A stretch of 64,000 nucleotides of DNA from positions 3,472,001-3,536,000 of the forward strand of contig NZ_AP019632.1 in NCBI RefSeq assembly GCF_007035645.1, given 5' to 3'. This document shows, in pieces, positions 23,672 through 31,955 of the stretch. The notes beneath the pieces are model-generated. The model made no database searches. It had not been told where the DNA came from and saw nothing but the letters and a program-made list of their open reading frames with translations. Source of the DNA: Enterobacter asburiae (GTDB lineage Bacteria > Pseudomonadota > Gammaproteobacteria > Enterobacterales > Enterobacteriaceae). The stretch's first letter is position 1. Each line of letters begins with the position of its first letter. The position numbers and the translations under genes are program-made.

Positions 23672-25093
23672 ATGTCATCACGTCGCTTCGGAAGCCAGTC
23701 TCTGGTACGCCTTTTAGGCCACTGGCAGCAAGCCTCATCCCGCACCCCGCTCTGGCGACAGCTGGCCGACGCGCTGCGTTTGTTAATTCTTGATGGGCGT
23801 CTGGCACTGAATACGCGGCTGCCGGGCGAGCGTGAGCTGGCCACGGCGCTGGACGTGAGCCGAACCACCATCAGCAGCGCGCTCGCCCACCTGCGTGAAG
23901 AGGGGTACCTTGAAAGCCGCCACGGCAGCGGGTCACGGGTCATTCTCCCTGACACGCGCGCCGTTCCCACCCTTTCCGCGGCGAGCGCCGCACTGGATCT
24001 CTCCACTGCCGCCCTGAATGCCGGGCCGGAGATCCATCAGGCTTATGCCCATGCGCTCACGGCCATTACCCCGCATCTCTCGCTGACGGGCTACGATCAG
24101 CTGGGGCTACCGACGCTGCGGGAGGCCATCGCTGCGCGCTATACCGCGCGGGGTCTTCCCACCCGCGCAGATGAAGTGATGGTGGTCAATGGCGCCGTCA
24201 GCGGCTTTGCGCTGGTGCTGCGGATGATGACCGGGCCGGGGGACCGCGTCGTGGTCGATCACCCCACCTATCCGCTGGCGATTGCCGCCATTCAGGGGGC
24301 GCAGTGTCGGCCAGTCGGGGTGTCGCTGCCGGAAACCGGCTGGGATACGGATGGCTTTGCCGCAACGCTTGCCCAGACGGCGCCGCGTCTGGCCTACCTG
24401 ATGCCAGATTTTCATAATCCGACCGGGCGCTGTATGGATATCGCCACCCGTCAGGCCATCACGGATATTGCAGCCCAAACCCGCACGGCGCTGGTGGTGG
24501 ATGAAACGATGGTGGATCTCTGGTTTGATGCGCCTCCCCCGCCACCGCTGGCCGCCTTTAACCCGCAGGCCACCGTCATCACCTTAGGCTCTGCCGGAAA
24601 AAGCTTCTGGGGCGGGCTGCGTCTCGGCTGGATCCGTGCCTCATCGCGCATCATCGCCACCCTTGCCCAGACGCGGGATACTCTGGATTTAGGCTCGCCG
24701 CTGCTCGAACAGCTGGCAATGCGGTGGCTCATTAACAACAGCGAGACGTTTCTGCCCGCACGCCGGAAGATGCTGGCGGAACGGCGCGATCGATGCGGTG
24801 ACCTGCTGCGCGAACATTTCCCGGAGTGGAAATTCCACGAGGCGGAAGGCGGGCTATCTTACTGGATAGAGCTCCCGGGCATGCTGGCGACACAGCTTGC
24901 CGCACGGGCAGAAATAATCGGGATTAACCTGGGAACCGGGACGCGGTTTGGTTTATCGGGGGCGTTTGACCGCTATTTACGTATGCCCTTCTCGCTGGAA
25001 TCGACAGAGCTTGAGCAGGCGTTGCTGAGGATCAAACCGTTATGGCTCGCCCTGAATAAAAACGTGCCATCGTTAAAACGCAGCGTGATCTGA
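23672..25093 (+). CDS. yczR: MocR-family regulator YczR
   Basis: A 473-residue GntR winged-helix (about residues 15-85, LPGERELATALDVSRTTISS) fused to an aminotransferase-like domain. The PLP lysine is in ITLGSAGKSFWGGLRLGWIR. Other fold-type I marks are DHPTYPLAI, PDFHNPTGR and VDETMVDLWFD. It belongs to the MocR subgroup regularly found next to YczE membrane proteins and is thought to control that gene. The start at 23672 (MSSRRFGSQSLV) is preferred over an ATG 36 bp upstream, because the winged helix begins shortly after it. The short inverted repeat GTCCA-N12-TGGAC at 23645-23666 is a possible operator. Confidence 0.83.
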   Translation: MSSRRFGSQSLVRLLGHWQQASSRTPLWRQLADALRLLILDGRLALNTRLPGERELATALDVSRTTISSALAHLREEGYLESRHGSGSRVILPDTRAVPTLSAASAALDLSTAALNAGPEIHQAYAHALTAITPHLSLTGYDQLGLPTLREAIAARYTARGLPTRADEVMVVNGAVSGFALVLRMMTGPGDRVVVDHPTYPLAIAAIQGAQCRPVGVSLPETGWDTDGFAATLAQTAPRLAYLMPDFHNPTGRCMDIATRQAITDIAAQTRTALVVDETMVDLWFDAPPPPPLAAFNPQATVITLGSAGKSFWGGLRLGWIRASSRIIATLAQTRDTLDLGSPLLEQLAMRWLINNSETFLPARRKMLAERRDRCGDLLREHFPEWKFHEAEGGLSYWIELPGMLATQLAARAEIIGINLGTGTRFGLSGAFDRYLRMPFSLESTELEQALLRIKPLWLALNKNVPSLKRSVI

Positions 25094-25124
25094 TATTTAA
25101 ATATTTGAAGCAGATCATAAAATA

Positions 25125-25161
25125 AAAACTGCTGACTGTAATATATGCAGTCAGCAGTTTT
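25125..25161. terminator. Bidirectional terminator between yczR and the RHH cassette
   Basis: Perfect 14-bp stem, AAAACTGCTGACTG / CAGTCAGCAGTTTT, with a 9-base loop. T-runs close it on both strands. It serves yczR on the plus strand and the small cassette on the minus strand. Confidence 0.9.
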
Positions 25162-25174
25162 CACTGGTCAGGGT

Positions 25175-25390
25175 TTAATGCTGAGGAGGAATAGGAAAGC
25201 CTTTTAGTGAAATAACGAAGTTATCACCGTCTTTCTTTATTTTTGCACCGGTATCACACCAGTCAGACGCAATACGAAAGAACTCATCGCTTCCAACATT
25301 CCAGCCAAGACGTACATGCTTCACGTAGCCTGAACGCAACAGATCGCAGGCCTCGTTGTAGTCACTGGCGGTTGACAGTTGTTGTTTCAT
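25175..25390 (-). CDS. Small protein of unknown function, second gene of an RHH cassette
   Basis: A 71-residue protein that I do not recognise with certainty. The N-terminal 30 residues are helical (TASDYNEACDLLRSGYVKHV). The second half, DEFFRIASDWCDTGAKIKKDGDNFVISLKG, has the alternation expected of a helix followed by a beta hairpin; it loosely resembles the end of TusA-like folds, but no CPxP motif is present. Its ATG overlaps the stop of the upstream RHH gene (ATGA), so the two are translationally coupled. It could be the effector of a two-gene toxin-antitoxin-like unit, but no known toxin motif is seen. Confidence 0.7.
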   Translation of the reverse strand: MKQQLSTASDYNEACDLLRSGYVKHVRLGWNVGSDEFFRIASDWCDTGAKIKKDGDNFVISLKGFPIPPQH

Positions 25391-25647
25391 TTTCTCTTCT
25401 TCAGAAGTTTACGTAGAGCCTTGATTTCTTTAGGAGTAAAAGGAGAAACACTCTCTTCTTCCGTATGCTGATTATCAATATCCTCTTCCGATACTCCCGC
25501 CTCTTCTACTGCTTCGAACGCCAGCAGCAGCAGTTTCTCTGTCGTCACGCTTAAATTCTCGTTATTGACTTCCGCATAATGGCGAAGTCTTTCTTTTAGC
25601 GCGTCATCAATCTTAACGTTTAATACCGCTGTAGCCATGTTTGTCAC
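25387..25647 (-). CDS. Ribbon-helix-helix (CopG-like) DNA-binding protein
   Basis: An 86-residue protein whose N-terminus, ATAVLNVKIDDALKERLRHY, has the pattern of a ribbon-helix-helix domain: a beta strand VLNVKIDD followed by two helices to about residue 50. The C-terminal half is acidic (EEAGVSEEDIDNQHTEEES) and ends in a basic tail KALRKLLKKRK. Such proteins are commonly antitoxins and autorepressors. It is first of the two-gene unit with the 71-residue protein. The unit and its upstream region are AT-richer than the neighbours. Two ATGs are possible (MTNM and MATAV, 9 bp apart). Confidence 0.72.
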   Translation of the reverse strand: MTNMATAVLNVKIDDALKERLRHYAEVNNENLSVTTEKLLLLAFEAVEEAGVSEEDIDNQHTEEESVSPFTPKEIKALRKLLKKRK

Positions 25648-25889
25648 TTCCCTTCGGAATAAGTACTTTATTTAATACACGAACTTAACAATGTTATCCA
25701 GATATATATTTTTTTGAGTTATGGAACAAAATAACCGTCCGATTATAAAATGACAGTCTATTATTACAGGTTTATGACAATAATATTTCAGTGCAATGAA
25801 ATATATATTACACGATACAGGCGTAGTTTTATTGTGGAGTAATGCTTTGAGGGAGAGATGAAGCTGAAGAATCTTACGAGGCCACAAAT

Positions 25890-26003
25890 GGGTGGGGGCC
25901 CTGCCAGCTACATCCCGGCACACACGTCGTCTGCCCTGGCTGCTTCCTTCCGGACCTGACCTGGTGAACAGAGTAGCGTTGCGGGAGAACCAACAGAGCC
26001 CCC
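25890..26003 (-). ncRNA. ffs: 4.5S RNA of the signal recognition particle
   Basis: 114 nucleotides, the same length as E. coli 4.5S RNA. The 5' end GGGGGCTCTG pairs with the 3' end CAGGGCCCCCACCC, forming a long hairpin. The conserved Ffh-binding tip CAGGTCAGGTCCGGAAGGAA lies in the middle. With Ffh it targets inner-membrane proteins to FtsY and the Sec translocon. It is divergent from atl, as in E. coli. The 242 bp between it and the RHH gene (25648-25889) is AT-rich and holds no gene that I can support. Confidence 0.97.
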
Positions 26004-26165
26004 ATTGAGAGCGTTGATAACCAACGCGCTGGCGCATTATCCCTGTGCTAAAGCCCAATTGCAAGCGACCAGCAACCGGATGCTGGTTTCTTGCGCAAAC
26101 AGGCGCAGCAATCATGAAGATCTTCGTTTACCATAGCTTTCCAGAAACTCCCCACAGGTAAAGGT

Positions 26166-26477
26166 ATGGACGAACACGACTCCTTTCCACAGCGCGTATG
26201 GCAAATCGTGGCCTCAATCCCGGAAGGCTACGTCACCACCTATGGTGATGTCGCGCGTCTGGCCGGTTCCCCGCGCGCGGCGCGACAGGTTGGAGGCGTC
26301 CTGAAACGGCTGCCGGAAGGCAGCACGCTGCCCTGGCATCGGGTGGTGAACCGTCATGGCGCCATTTCACTCACCGGGCCGGATCTTCAGCGTCAGCGTC
26401 AGGCGTTACTTTCAGAGGGTGTGCAGGTGTCAGGGTCGGGTCAGATCGATTTGCAGAAGTTTCGCTGGGTATATTGA
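26166..26477 (+). CDS. atl: Alkyltransferase-like protein (Atl)
   Basis: A 103-residue relative of O6-alkylguanine-DNA alkyltransferase. The helix-turn-helix region (about residues 20-60, YVTTYGDVARLAGSPRAARQ) is intact. The reactive PCHRV motif reads PWHRVV, with Trp in place of Cys, so it cannot take up the alkyl group. Instead it flags bulky O6-alkylguanine lesions for nucleotide excision repair. E. coli YbaZ is annotated with a longer N-terminus; this start (MDEHDSFPQRVW) fits the conserved domain. A repeat hairpin immediately follows the stop. Confidence 0.92.
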   Translation: MDEHDSFPQRVWQIVASIPEGYVTTYGDVARLAGSPRAARQVGGVLKRLPEGSTLPWHRVVNRHGAISLTGPDLQRQRQALLSEGVQVSGSGQIDLQKFRWVY

Positions 26478-26499
26478 CCCCTCTCCCGGAGGAGAGGGG
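26478..26499 (+). repeat. Palindromic repeat, short copy between atl and ybaY
   Basis: Perfect 9-bp stem CCCCTCTCC / GGAGAGGGG with a CGGA loop, beginning right after the atl stop codon. It shares the hairpin core of the repeats at 1784, 28129, 28223 and 61173, but lacks the CCCTCACCC part. It lies between convergent genes. Confidence 0.7.
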
Positions 26500-26510
26500 A
26501 AATGCAGAAA

Positions 26511-27038
26511 TTACATCTGAGTCGGTGGAGTTGGCAGAGACGGCTGATTGGTCTGCGGTGCGACCGGCACTTCGGTCTGCTGCACCGGCACCAGGTTCAG
26601 GTCGATTTTTGTCCCACCGTTGTTGATCGCTTCCTGGACCGTATCGGTGATAAAGACCAGCTTGCCGTTGATGGTTACCGCTGCGCTCAGCAGGATACGG
26701 GCGTTAGGCTGCACGTCCGACGGGTTATACGGCAACACGAAGCTAAACGGCGCCTGCTTACCTTCAGTACGAACGGCGCGCTGGGCCACGACTTTCGACG
26801 GTGCGTCGGCCAGAGAAGCATCAGACAGCGTTACGGTTAGTACCGCATCCGGCGGCAACGCCACTTTCTGTTTAATCCAGATGGTACCGGAAACATTAGG
26901 CTGCTGAATGGATTGCTGCGAAAGGGTATTAATCCCGTTCGGGTCGGCTGCTGGTACTGGCACTTGGGCGCTTTTACCGGCACAGGCGGACAACGCCACC
27001 GCAATAGCTACACCACTTAGCATGGGCACGAGTTTCAT
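26511..27038 (-). CDS. ybaY: YbaY-family lipoprotein
   Basis: A 175-residue predicted lipoprotein (E. coli YbaY, 190 residues, linked to type III secretion-chaperone-like and glycoprotein-polysaccharide annotations, with role unclear). The signal peptide ends in the lipobox LSAC, with Cys at position 19. A beta-rich domain with [19 protein letters not shown] and [16 protein letters not shown] follows. The C-terminal 30 residues are Pro/Gln/Thr-rich and probably disordered. It is divergent from tesB. Confidence 0.9.
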   Translation of the reverse strand: MKLVPMLSGVAIAVALSACAGKSAQVPVPAADPNGINTLSQQSIQQPNVSGTIWIKQKVALPPDAVLTVTLSDASLADAPSKVVAQRAVRTEGKQAPFSFVLPYNPSDVQPNARILLSAAVTINGKLVFITDTVQEAINNGGTKIDLNLVPVQQTEVPVAPQTNQPSLPTPPTQM

Positions 27039-27238
27039 TGAAGTCTCCTTATCAATGCACCAGCGGGATCGATCCCATCCGATGTCGTTTCAATCACATA
27101 ACGTATTCAAGTGTGGCACAGATCACCGATTTATGCCTGAAAACGTGCCGATATTCAGATTATTCTACCCATCGGACCACTTTCATTTCTGCGTTATACT
27201 CTGCCTATCTTTCGCTACGGCGTTTATTGAGGACAACT

Positions 27239-28099
27239 ATGAGTCAGGCACTGAACAATCTGCTGACATTACTGAATCTGGAAAAAATTGAGGAAGGACT
27301 CTTTCGCGGACAGAGCGAAGATCTCGGCTTACGCCAGGTCTTCGGGGGGCAAGTCGTTGGACAAGCTCTGTACGCAGCAAAGGAGACTGTCCCGGCAGAC
27401 CGTCTGGTGCATTCGTTCCACAGCTACTTCTTACGCCCTGGCGATAGCGCAAAACCGATTGTGTATGACGTTGAAGTCCTGCGAGACGGCAACAGCTTCA
27501 GCGCACGCCGCGTAGCGGCCATTCAAAACGGCAAGCCGATCTTTTACATGACCGCCTCTTTCCAGGCGCCGGAACCCGGCTACGAACATCAAAAAGTGAT
27601 GCCCCCGGCTCCGTCGCCCGACTCTTTAAAATCAGAGACGGATATCGCCCGCGCGCTGGCGCATCTGCTTCCGCCGCAGGTCAAAGAGAAGTTTCTCTGC
27701 GATAAGCCGCTGGAGATCCGCCCGGTTGAGTTCCACAACCCGATGAAAGGCCATACCGCCGAACCGAAGCGCCAGGTCTGGATCCGTGCCAACGGGACCG
27801 TGCCGGAAGATTTCCGCGTGCATCAGTATCTGCTCGGCTATGCGTCAGATTTCAACTTCCTGCCGGTGGCGCTGCAGCCGCACGGGGTTGGTTTCCTGGA
27901 AAAAGGGATGCAGGTCGCGACGATCGATCACTCCATGTGGTTCCACCGCCCGTTCAACATGAATGAGTGGCTGCTTTACAGCGTGGAGAGTACGTCAGCG
28001 TCGAGCGCGCGCGGGTTTGTGCGCGGGGAATTTTATACTCAGGACGGCGTGCTGGTCGCGTCTACGGTGCAGGAAGGGGTAATGCGTAATCGCGGGTGA
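27239..28099 (+). CDS. tesB: Acyl-CoA thioesterase II
   Basis: Cytoplasmic enzyme that hydrolyses medium- and long-chain acyl-CoA. It has 286 residues, equal to E. coli TesB, and is a double hotdog fold. The start [20 protein letters not shown] at 27239 was chosen by homology; a longer frame opening 201 bp upstream crosses the ybaY promoter. Conserved segments include [13 protein letters not shown] near residue 34, the first hotdog core [13 protein letters not shown], and the second hotdog [11 protein letters not shown] with the catalytic Asp. It is followed by two tandem repeat-terminator units. Confidence 0.96.
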   Translation: MSQALNNLLTLLNLEKIEEGLFRGQSEDLGLRQVFGGQVVGQALYAAKETVPADRLVHSFHSYFLRPGDSAKPIVYDVEVLRDGNSFSARRVAAIQNGKPIFYMTASFQAPEPGYEHQKVMPPAPSPDSLKSETDIARALAHLLPPQVKEKFLCDKPLEIRPVEFHNPMKGHTAEPKRQVWIRANGTVPEDFRVHQYLLGYASDFNFLPVALQPHGVGFLEKGMQVATIDHSMWFHRPFNMNEWLLYSVESTSASSARGFVRGEFYTQDGVLVASTVQEGVMRNRG

Positions 28100-28102
28100 T
28101 TG

Positions 28103-28196
28103 TGTGCGGCCTGATGCCCTCACCCTGACCCTCTCCCACGGGGAGAGGGAATACACATTAAAAACGGCAACCGAAGTTGCCGTTTTGCTTTTGCCT
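28103..28196. repeat. Repeat-terminator unit, tandem copy 1
   Basis: A 94-bp unit. It starts TGTGCGGCCTGATG, has the palindrome CCCTCTCCC (28129-28137) ACG GGGAGAGGG (28141-28149), then a terminator hairpin, AAAACGGCAAC / GTTGCCGTTTT, at 28161-28186. The second copy follows directly at 28197. The hairpin terminates tesB on the plus strand, and the reverse strand also has a T-run. Confidence 0.88.
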
Positions 28197-28290
28197 TGTG
28201 CGGCCTGATGCCCTCACCCTGACCCTCTCCCACGGGGAGAGGGAATACACAATAAAAACGGCAACCTGGGTTGCCGTTTTGCTGTTTATC
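28197..28290. repeat. Repeat-terminator unit, tandem copy 2
   Basis: Second copy of the 94-bp unit, with palindrome arms at 28223-28231 and 28235-28243 and terminator hairpin at 28255-28280 (loop CTGG in place of CGAA). Differences from copy 1 are confined to a few bases in and around the loop. It ends at the amtB stop codon and so also terminates amtB on the minus strand. Confidence 0.88.
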
Positions 28291-29578
28291 AGGCGTTATA
28301 CGCATTCTCGCCGTGGCTGTTGACGTCCAGACCTTCGCGCTCCTGCTCTTCCGGTACGCGCAGACCCACCGTCATATCCGCCAGCTTATAGCCAATGAAG
28401 GCCACAACGGCAGACCAGACAACGGTGATAGCAATACTTTCCAGCTGCACCAGCACCTGATGAACCATGGTCACGCCTTCTGCGTAGCCCACGCCACCGA
28501 GCGATTTCGCGGCGAAGATACCGGTCATGATACAACCCACGATACCGCACACGCCGTGGACACCAAACACATCGCATGGGTCGTCAACGCGCAGCACACG
28601 TTTCAGTGCGGTCACGCCCCACAGACCCGCCAGACCGGACACCAGGCCGACAAGCAGCGCGCCACCCACTCCGACATAACCACACGCTGGCGTAATGCCA
28701 ACCAGACCGGCAATGGCACCCGAGCAGGCACCCAGCAGAGAAGGTTTGCCGCGTACCGCCCACTCGCCAAACACCCAGGAGAGGATTGCACCCGCCGTCG
28801 CCACAACGGTGTTCACGAAGGCCAGCGCGGCGATTTCGTTTGCTGCACTTGCCGAGCCGGCGTTGAAGCCAAACCAGCCAAAGTAGAGGATAGCCGTACC
28901 GGTAAACACCATCGGCAGGTTGTGCGGTTTGAACGCTTCTTTACCGAAGCCCACGCGTTTGCCAATCAGGTAGGCACCCACCAGACCCGCTACCGCGGCG
29001 TTGATGTGTACAACGGTACCGCCCGCGAAGTCCAGCGCGCCGTGCGTTGCCAGCAGACCGCCACCCCAGACCATGTGCGCAATCGGCACATAGGAGAGCG
29101 TCATCCAGACCACCACGAAGATCAGCACGGCAGAGAAACGGATACGCTCGGCGAGCGCGCCCACAATCAGCCCGACGGTAATACAGGCGAAGGAGCCCTG
29201 GAACGCAACGTGGATGTACTGATAGAAACTGCCCATCAGCGCGGTCAGCTCAATATTTTTCAGCATCACCCAGTCGAAGTTACCAAAGAACGCGTTGCCC
29301 GTGCCGAACGCCAGCGAGTAACCGTAAACCACCCACAGCACGCAGACCAGTGCGAACGTCACGGCAACCTGCGTCAGCATGGAGAGAACGTTTTTGCCAC
29401 GGATCAGGCCGCCGTAGAACAGCGCAATGCCCGGAATTGACATGAACAGCACCAGCGCGGTGCTGATCATCATAAAGGCGTTATCGGCTTTGTCGACCAC
29501 CGCAGGGGTAGCAGCCAGCGCCAGGCCCGGCAGCAGAGCCAGCGAACCCAGACCCGTTTTAAGTGTTGCTATCTTCAT
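28289..29578 (-). CDS. amtB: Ammonium channel AmtB
   Basis: Trimeric inner-membrane ammonium/ammonia channel. It has 429 residues (428 in E. coli). A cleaved signal peptide (about residues 1-22) precedes eleven membrane helices. The twin histidines are in GTVVHINAA and VFGVHGVCG. The C-terminal tail EEQEREGLDVNSHGENAYNA is the GlnK-contacting region. The start MKIATLKTG is chosen by homology over an ATG 18 bp upstream. It lies 35 bp downstream of glnK in the nitrogen-starvation operon. Confidence 0.97.
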   Translation of the reverse strand: MKIATLKTGLGSLALLPGLALAATPAVVDKADNAFMMISTALVLFMSIPGIALFYGGLIRGKNVLSMLTQVAVTFALVCVLWVVYGYSLAFGTGNAFFGNFDWVMLKNIELTALMGSFYQYIHVAFQGSFACITVGLIVGALAERIRFSAVLIFVVVWMTLSYVPIAHMVWGGGLLATHGALDFAGGTVVHINAAVAGLVGAYLIGKRVGFGKEAFKPHNLPMVFTGTAILYFGWFGFNAGSASAANEIAALAFVNTVVATAGAILSWVFGEWAVRGKPSLLGACSGAIAGLVGITPACGYVGVGGALLVGLVSGLAGLWGVTALKRVLRVDDPCDVFGVHGVCGIVGCIMTGIFAAKSLGGVGYAEGVTMVHQVLVQLESIAITVVWSAVVAFIGYKLADMTVGLRVPEEQEREGLDVNSHGENAYNA

Positions 29579-29613
29579 TTTCTCGATCCCTATCACTGTG
29601 TGCCAGGCGTTAT

Positions 29614-29952
29614 TTACAATGCCGCTTCGTCAGATTCGCCGGTACGGATGCGAATGACGCGCTGCAGTTCGGCAACGAAAATTTTGCCGTCGCCAATTTT
29701 GCCGGTATAGGCCGCTTTGCTAATGACATCAATGACTTCATCAAGCTGATCGTCAGCAATCGCGACATCAATTTTTACTTTTGGCAGAAAGTTAACGCTG
29801 TATTCCGCCCCGCGATAAAGCTCGGCATGACCCTTCTGACGACCAAAGCCTTTCACTTCGGTGACAGTCAGTCCCTGAATACCCATTGAAGACAACGCTT
29901 CACGCACGTCTTCGAGTTTGAATGGTTTGATTACAACCGTAACCAGCTTCAT
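29614..29952 (-). CDS. glnK: Nitrogen regulatory PII protein GlnK
   Basis: A 112-residue PII signal protein that binds ATP/ADP and 2-oxoglutarate and blocks AmtB when nitrogen is ample. The T-loop carries the uridylylation site Tyr51 in HAELYRGAEYSV. The C-terminal signature TGKIGDGKIFV is present. The start MKLVTVVIKPFKLEDV was chosen by homology over a frame opening 99 bp upstream, which would overrun the promoter. A sigma-54 promoter lies 52-69 bp upstream. Confidence 0.97.
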   Translation of the reverse strand: MKLVTVVIKPFKLEDVREALSSMGIQGLTVTEVKGFGRQKGHAELYRGAEYSVNFLPKVKIDVAIADDQLDEVIDVISKAAYTGKIGDGKIFVAELQRVIRIRTGESDEAAL

Positions 29953-30003
29953 AGATCCCCTCCAGTCAGAATTCGGTAATGGCCGCAGCTTACGCAGAAG
30001 GTA

Positions 30004-30021
30004 TTGCAAGGGGTGTGCCAG
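30004..30021 (-). promoter_or_regulatory. Sigma-54 promoter of glnK-amtB
   Basis: On the minus strand CTGGCACACCCCTTGCAA, which fits the sigma-54 -24/-12 consensus TGGCAC-N5-TTGCA at every position. It lies 52 bp upstream of the glnK start. Confidence 0.93.
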
Positions 30022-30085
30022 AAATGAAAACGAGGGGGAACGGCGGCGCACAGAGCATTACGCGGCCGTAATAAACAAACAGGTG

Positions 30086-30120
30086 AAAAAAAAACGCACC
30101 ATGCCGGTGCAGGGTGCGTT
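30086..30120 (-). terminator. Rho-independent terminator of mdlAB
   Basis: On the minus strand, AACGCACC pairs with GGTGCGTT across a 12-base loop and is followed by a run of nine T. It lies 54 bp beyond the mdlB stop. The NtrC-like site at 30095-30111 overlaps its right arm and loop. Confidence 0.9.
30095..30111. promoter_or_regulatory. NtrC-like enhancer site for glnK
   Basis: CGCACC-ATGCC-GGTGCA matches the NtrC consensus TGCACC-N5-GGTGCA at all but the first base. It lies about 80 bp upstream of the sigma-54 -24 element, a normal enhancer distance. A further half-site, TTGCACCAA, lies at about 30126-30134. Confidence 0.75.
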
Positions 30121-30173
30121 TCAGTTTTGCACCAACAGGAATGACTGTTAGCGCGTCGCCTCATTTTGGTGCA

Positions 30174-31955
30174 TCAGGCGCTAAGCGACTCTTCATCACG
30201 CACGCTGGCCGCCAGCTCTTCACCCGCCAGCTGCAGCTGGTACATCTGCCAGTAGCGCCCTTTGGCTTCCAGCAGTTCACGGTGCGTACCGCGTTCAACG
30301 GCCTGTCCGCGATGTAACACCAGAATGGTATCGGCATCGACGATGGTGGAAAGACGGTGGGCAATCACCACCAGCGTCGTATGGTCGCGTACGGCGGCCA
30401 GCGCCTGCTGAATGGCCTGTTCGGTGCCGGAGTCAATACTGGCCGTGGCTTCATCCAGAATCAGTATCTGCGGCGTTTCAATCAGCACCCGCGCCAGCGC
30501 CAGGAGCTGCTTTTGCCCGACGGAGAGATTGTTCCCCTGCTCGCCCAGTTTGGTATTGATCCCATCGCTAAACCCGCGCGCCAGCTCTGCCAGCTGCACT
30601 TTTTCCAGCACGTCCCAGACCTGCTCCTGGGAGTAGTCTCGCCCCAGGGTCACGTTGGCGTAGAAGGTATCGGCCAGTACGACCGGATCCTGCTGCACCA
30701 TCGCGACGCCTTTACGCAACACGGTGTGGCTGAGAGACGCGAGCGGGCGCCCATCGAGGCGGATTTCGCCGTGCGTGACCGGGTAATAGCCCATCAACAG
30801 GCTGGCAAGCGTGCTCTTACCGCTGCCGGTATGCCCTACCAGCGCCACGAAACCGCGCGACGGAACGTCAAGCGTGATGTCCTGCAGCACCAGCCGGTCT
30901 TCGCGATAGGCAAACGAGACGTTATCAAAGGCGATAGTCCCGCTTTGCAGAGGACGCTCGTCATTGCCGTAGGCCTGGCGCGGCCTGTCCATCAGCTCAA
31001 ACACGCGCTCACCGGCAACTACCGCCTGTTGCAGCATCGATTGCTGGGTGGTGAGCTCGATCAACGGCTCGTTAAGACGCCCGAGATAGCTGATAAAGGC
31101 GTACAGCACGCCCACTTCAATCGTACCGTTTGAGCTCAGCCCGAAGAGCATCAGCAGCCCGCAAAGCACCAGCGCCGAGAAAAGGCTCAGCAGCGGACGC
31201 AGCAGGAAACCATCAAGCCGCAGCGTCTGCATACGCGCCATGTAGTGCGAACGGCTGGCTTCCCCCATGCGTTCGCCAAAGCGCGCCTGCTGGCGGAACT
31301 GCTGGATGACGCTCATGCCGTTGATCACTTCGTTGAAGCCATCGTTAATGTCGGCCAGATACGCGCGCACCCGACGCACAATCGGCGTGCTGTAGCGCTG
31401 GTAAATGACCATGACAATCAGCACCGCCGGGAAGATAGTGATCGCCACCAGCGCCATGCGCCAGTCGAGGCTGAACATCGCCACCAGCATCGCGCCAATC
31501 AGCGCCGCGCTGCGTAACACCGTCGCGACCACGGTAACGTACAGATCGCGGATTACCTCGGTATCGTTGGTCACGCGCGAAATCACCTGCCCGACCGGCT
31601 GGATATCAAACTCGCTGAGCGGCTGGCGAAGCGCCGCGTCCATCACATCCGTACGCAGCTGCTGAACAACGCCCACGGCAGCACGGTTAAACAGCAGCGA
31701 CTGCGCATAGTGCAGCCCTGCCGCCGCCAGCTGCAGGCCAACGTAGGCCACGCCTAAGCCCGCCACCAGCCCCAGCGGAAGGTGGCTTTTGGCAACCATG
31801 TTGTCGATAAAATAGCTGATGAGCAGCGGACCGCTCACTTCAGCAATCGCCGCAATCCAGAGTAGAAGCACGGCCACGGAGAGCGGTTTACGCCACGGCG
31901 AGCCGTAGGCCAGCAGACGCTTGAGCGTCGGCCACATCGTTCCGAGCTTACGCAT
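30174..31955 (-). CDS. mdlB: ABC exporter half-transporter MdlB
   Basis: Inner-membrane multidrug-type ABC exporter subunit of 593 residues, as in E. coli. The N-terminal six-helix membrane domain covers about residues 20-310. The C-terminal ATPase has Walker [10 protein letters not shown], a degenerate signature [14 protein letters not shown] (LSVGQ in place of LSGGQ), Walker [10 protein letters not shown] and the H-loop VVIAHRLST. It is expected to form a heterodimer with MdlA. The start at 31955 ([15 protein letters not shown]) overlaps the mdlA stop by 8 bp, so the pair is translationally coupled. Confidence 0.95.
   Translation of the reverse strand: MRKLGTMWPTLKRLLAYGSPWRKPLSVAVLLLWIAAIAEVSGPLLISYFIDNMVAKSHLPLGLVAGLGVAYVGLQLAAAGLHYAQSLLFNRAAVGVVQQLRTDVMDAALRQPLSEFDIQPVGQVISRVTNDTEVIRDLYVTVVATVLRSAALIGAMLVAMFSLDWRMALVAITIFPAVLIVMVIYQRYSTPIVRRVRAYLADINDGFNEVINGMSVIQQFRQQARFGERMGEASRSHYMARMQTLRLDGFLLRPLLSLFSALVLCGLLMLFGLSSNGTIEVGVLYAFISYLGRLNEPLIELTTQQSMLQQAVVAGERVFELMDRPRQAYGNDERPLQSGTIAFDNVSFAYREDRLVLQDITLDVPSRGFVALVGHTGSGKSTLASLLMGYYPVTHGEIRLDGRPLASLSHTVLRKGVAMVQQDPVVLADTFYANVTLGRDYSQEQVWDVLEKVQLAELARGFSDGINTKLGEQGNNLSVGQKQLLALARVLIETPQILILDEATASIDSGTEQAIQQALAAVRDHTTLVVIAHRLSTIVDADTILVLHRGQAVERGTHRELLEAKGRYWQMYQLQLAGEELAASVRDEESLSA

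Noticed and set aside
25175-25390. TusA-like sulfur carrier
   Set aside because: The second half resembles the TusA fold pattern, but the essential CPxP cysteine motif is missing.
25672-26115. 147-residue open frame spanning ffs
   Set aside because: It runs through the 4.5S RNA gene and AT-rich flanks; no homology or ribosome-binding site.
28271-29440. 389-residue open frame opposite amtB
   Set aside because: Antisense to a highly conserved gene; composition (His, Arg, Gln, Thr-rich) is that of a reverse-strand shadow in GC-rich DNA.
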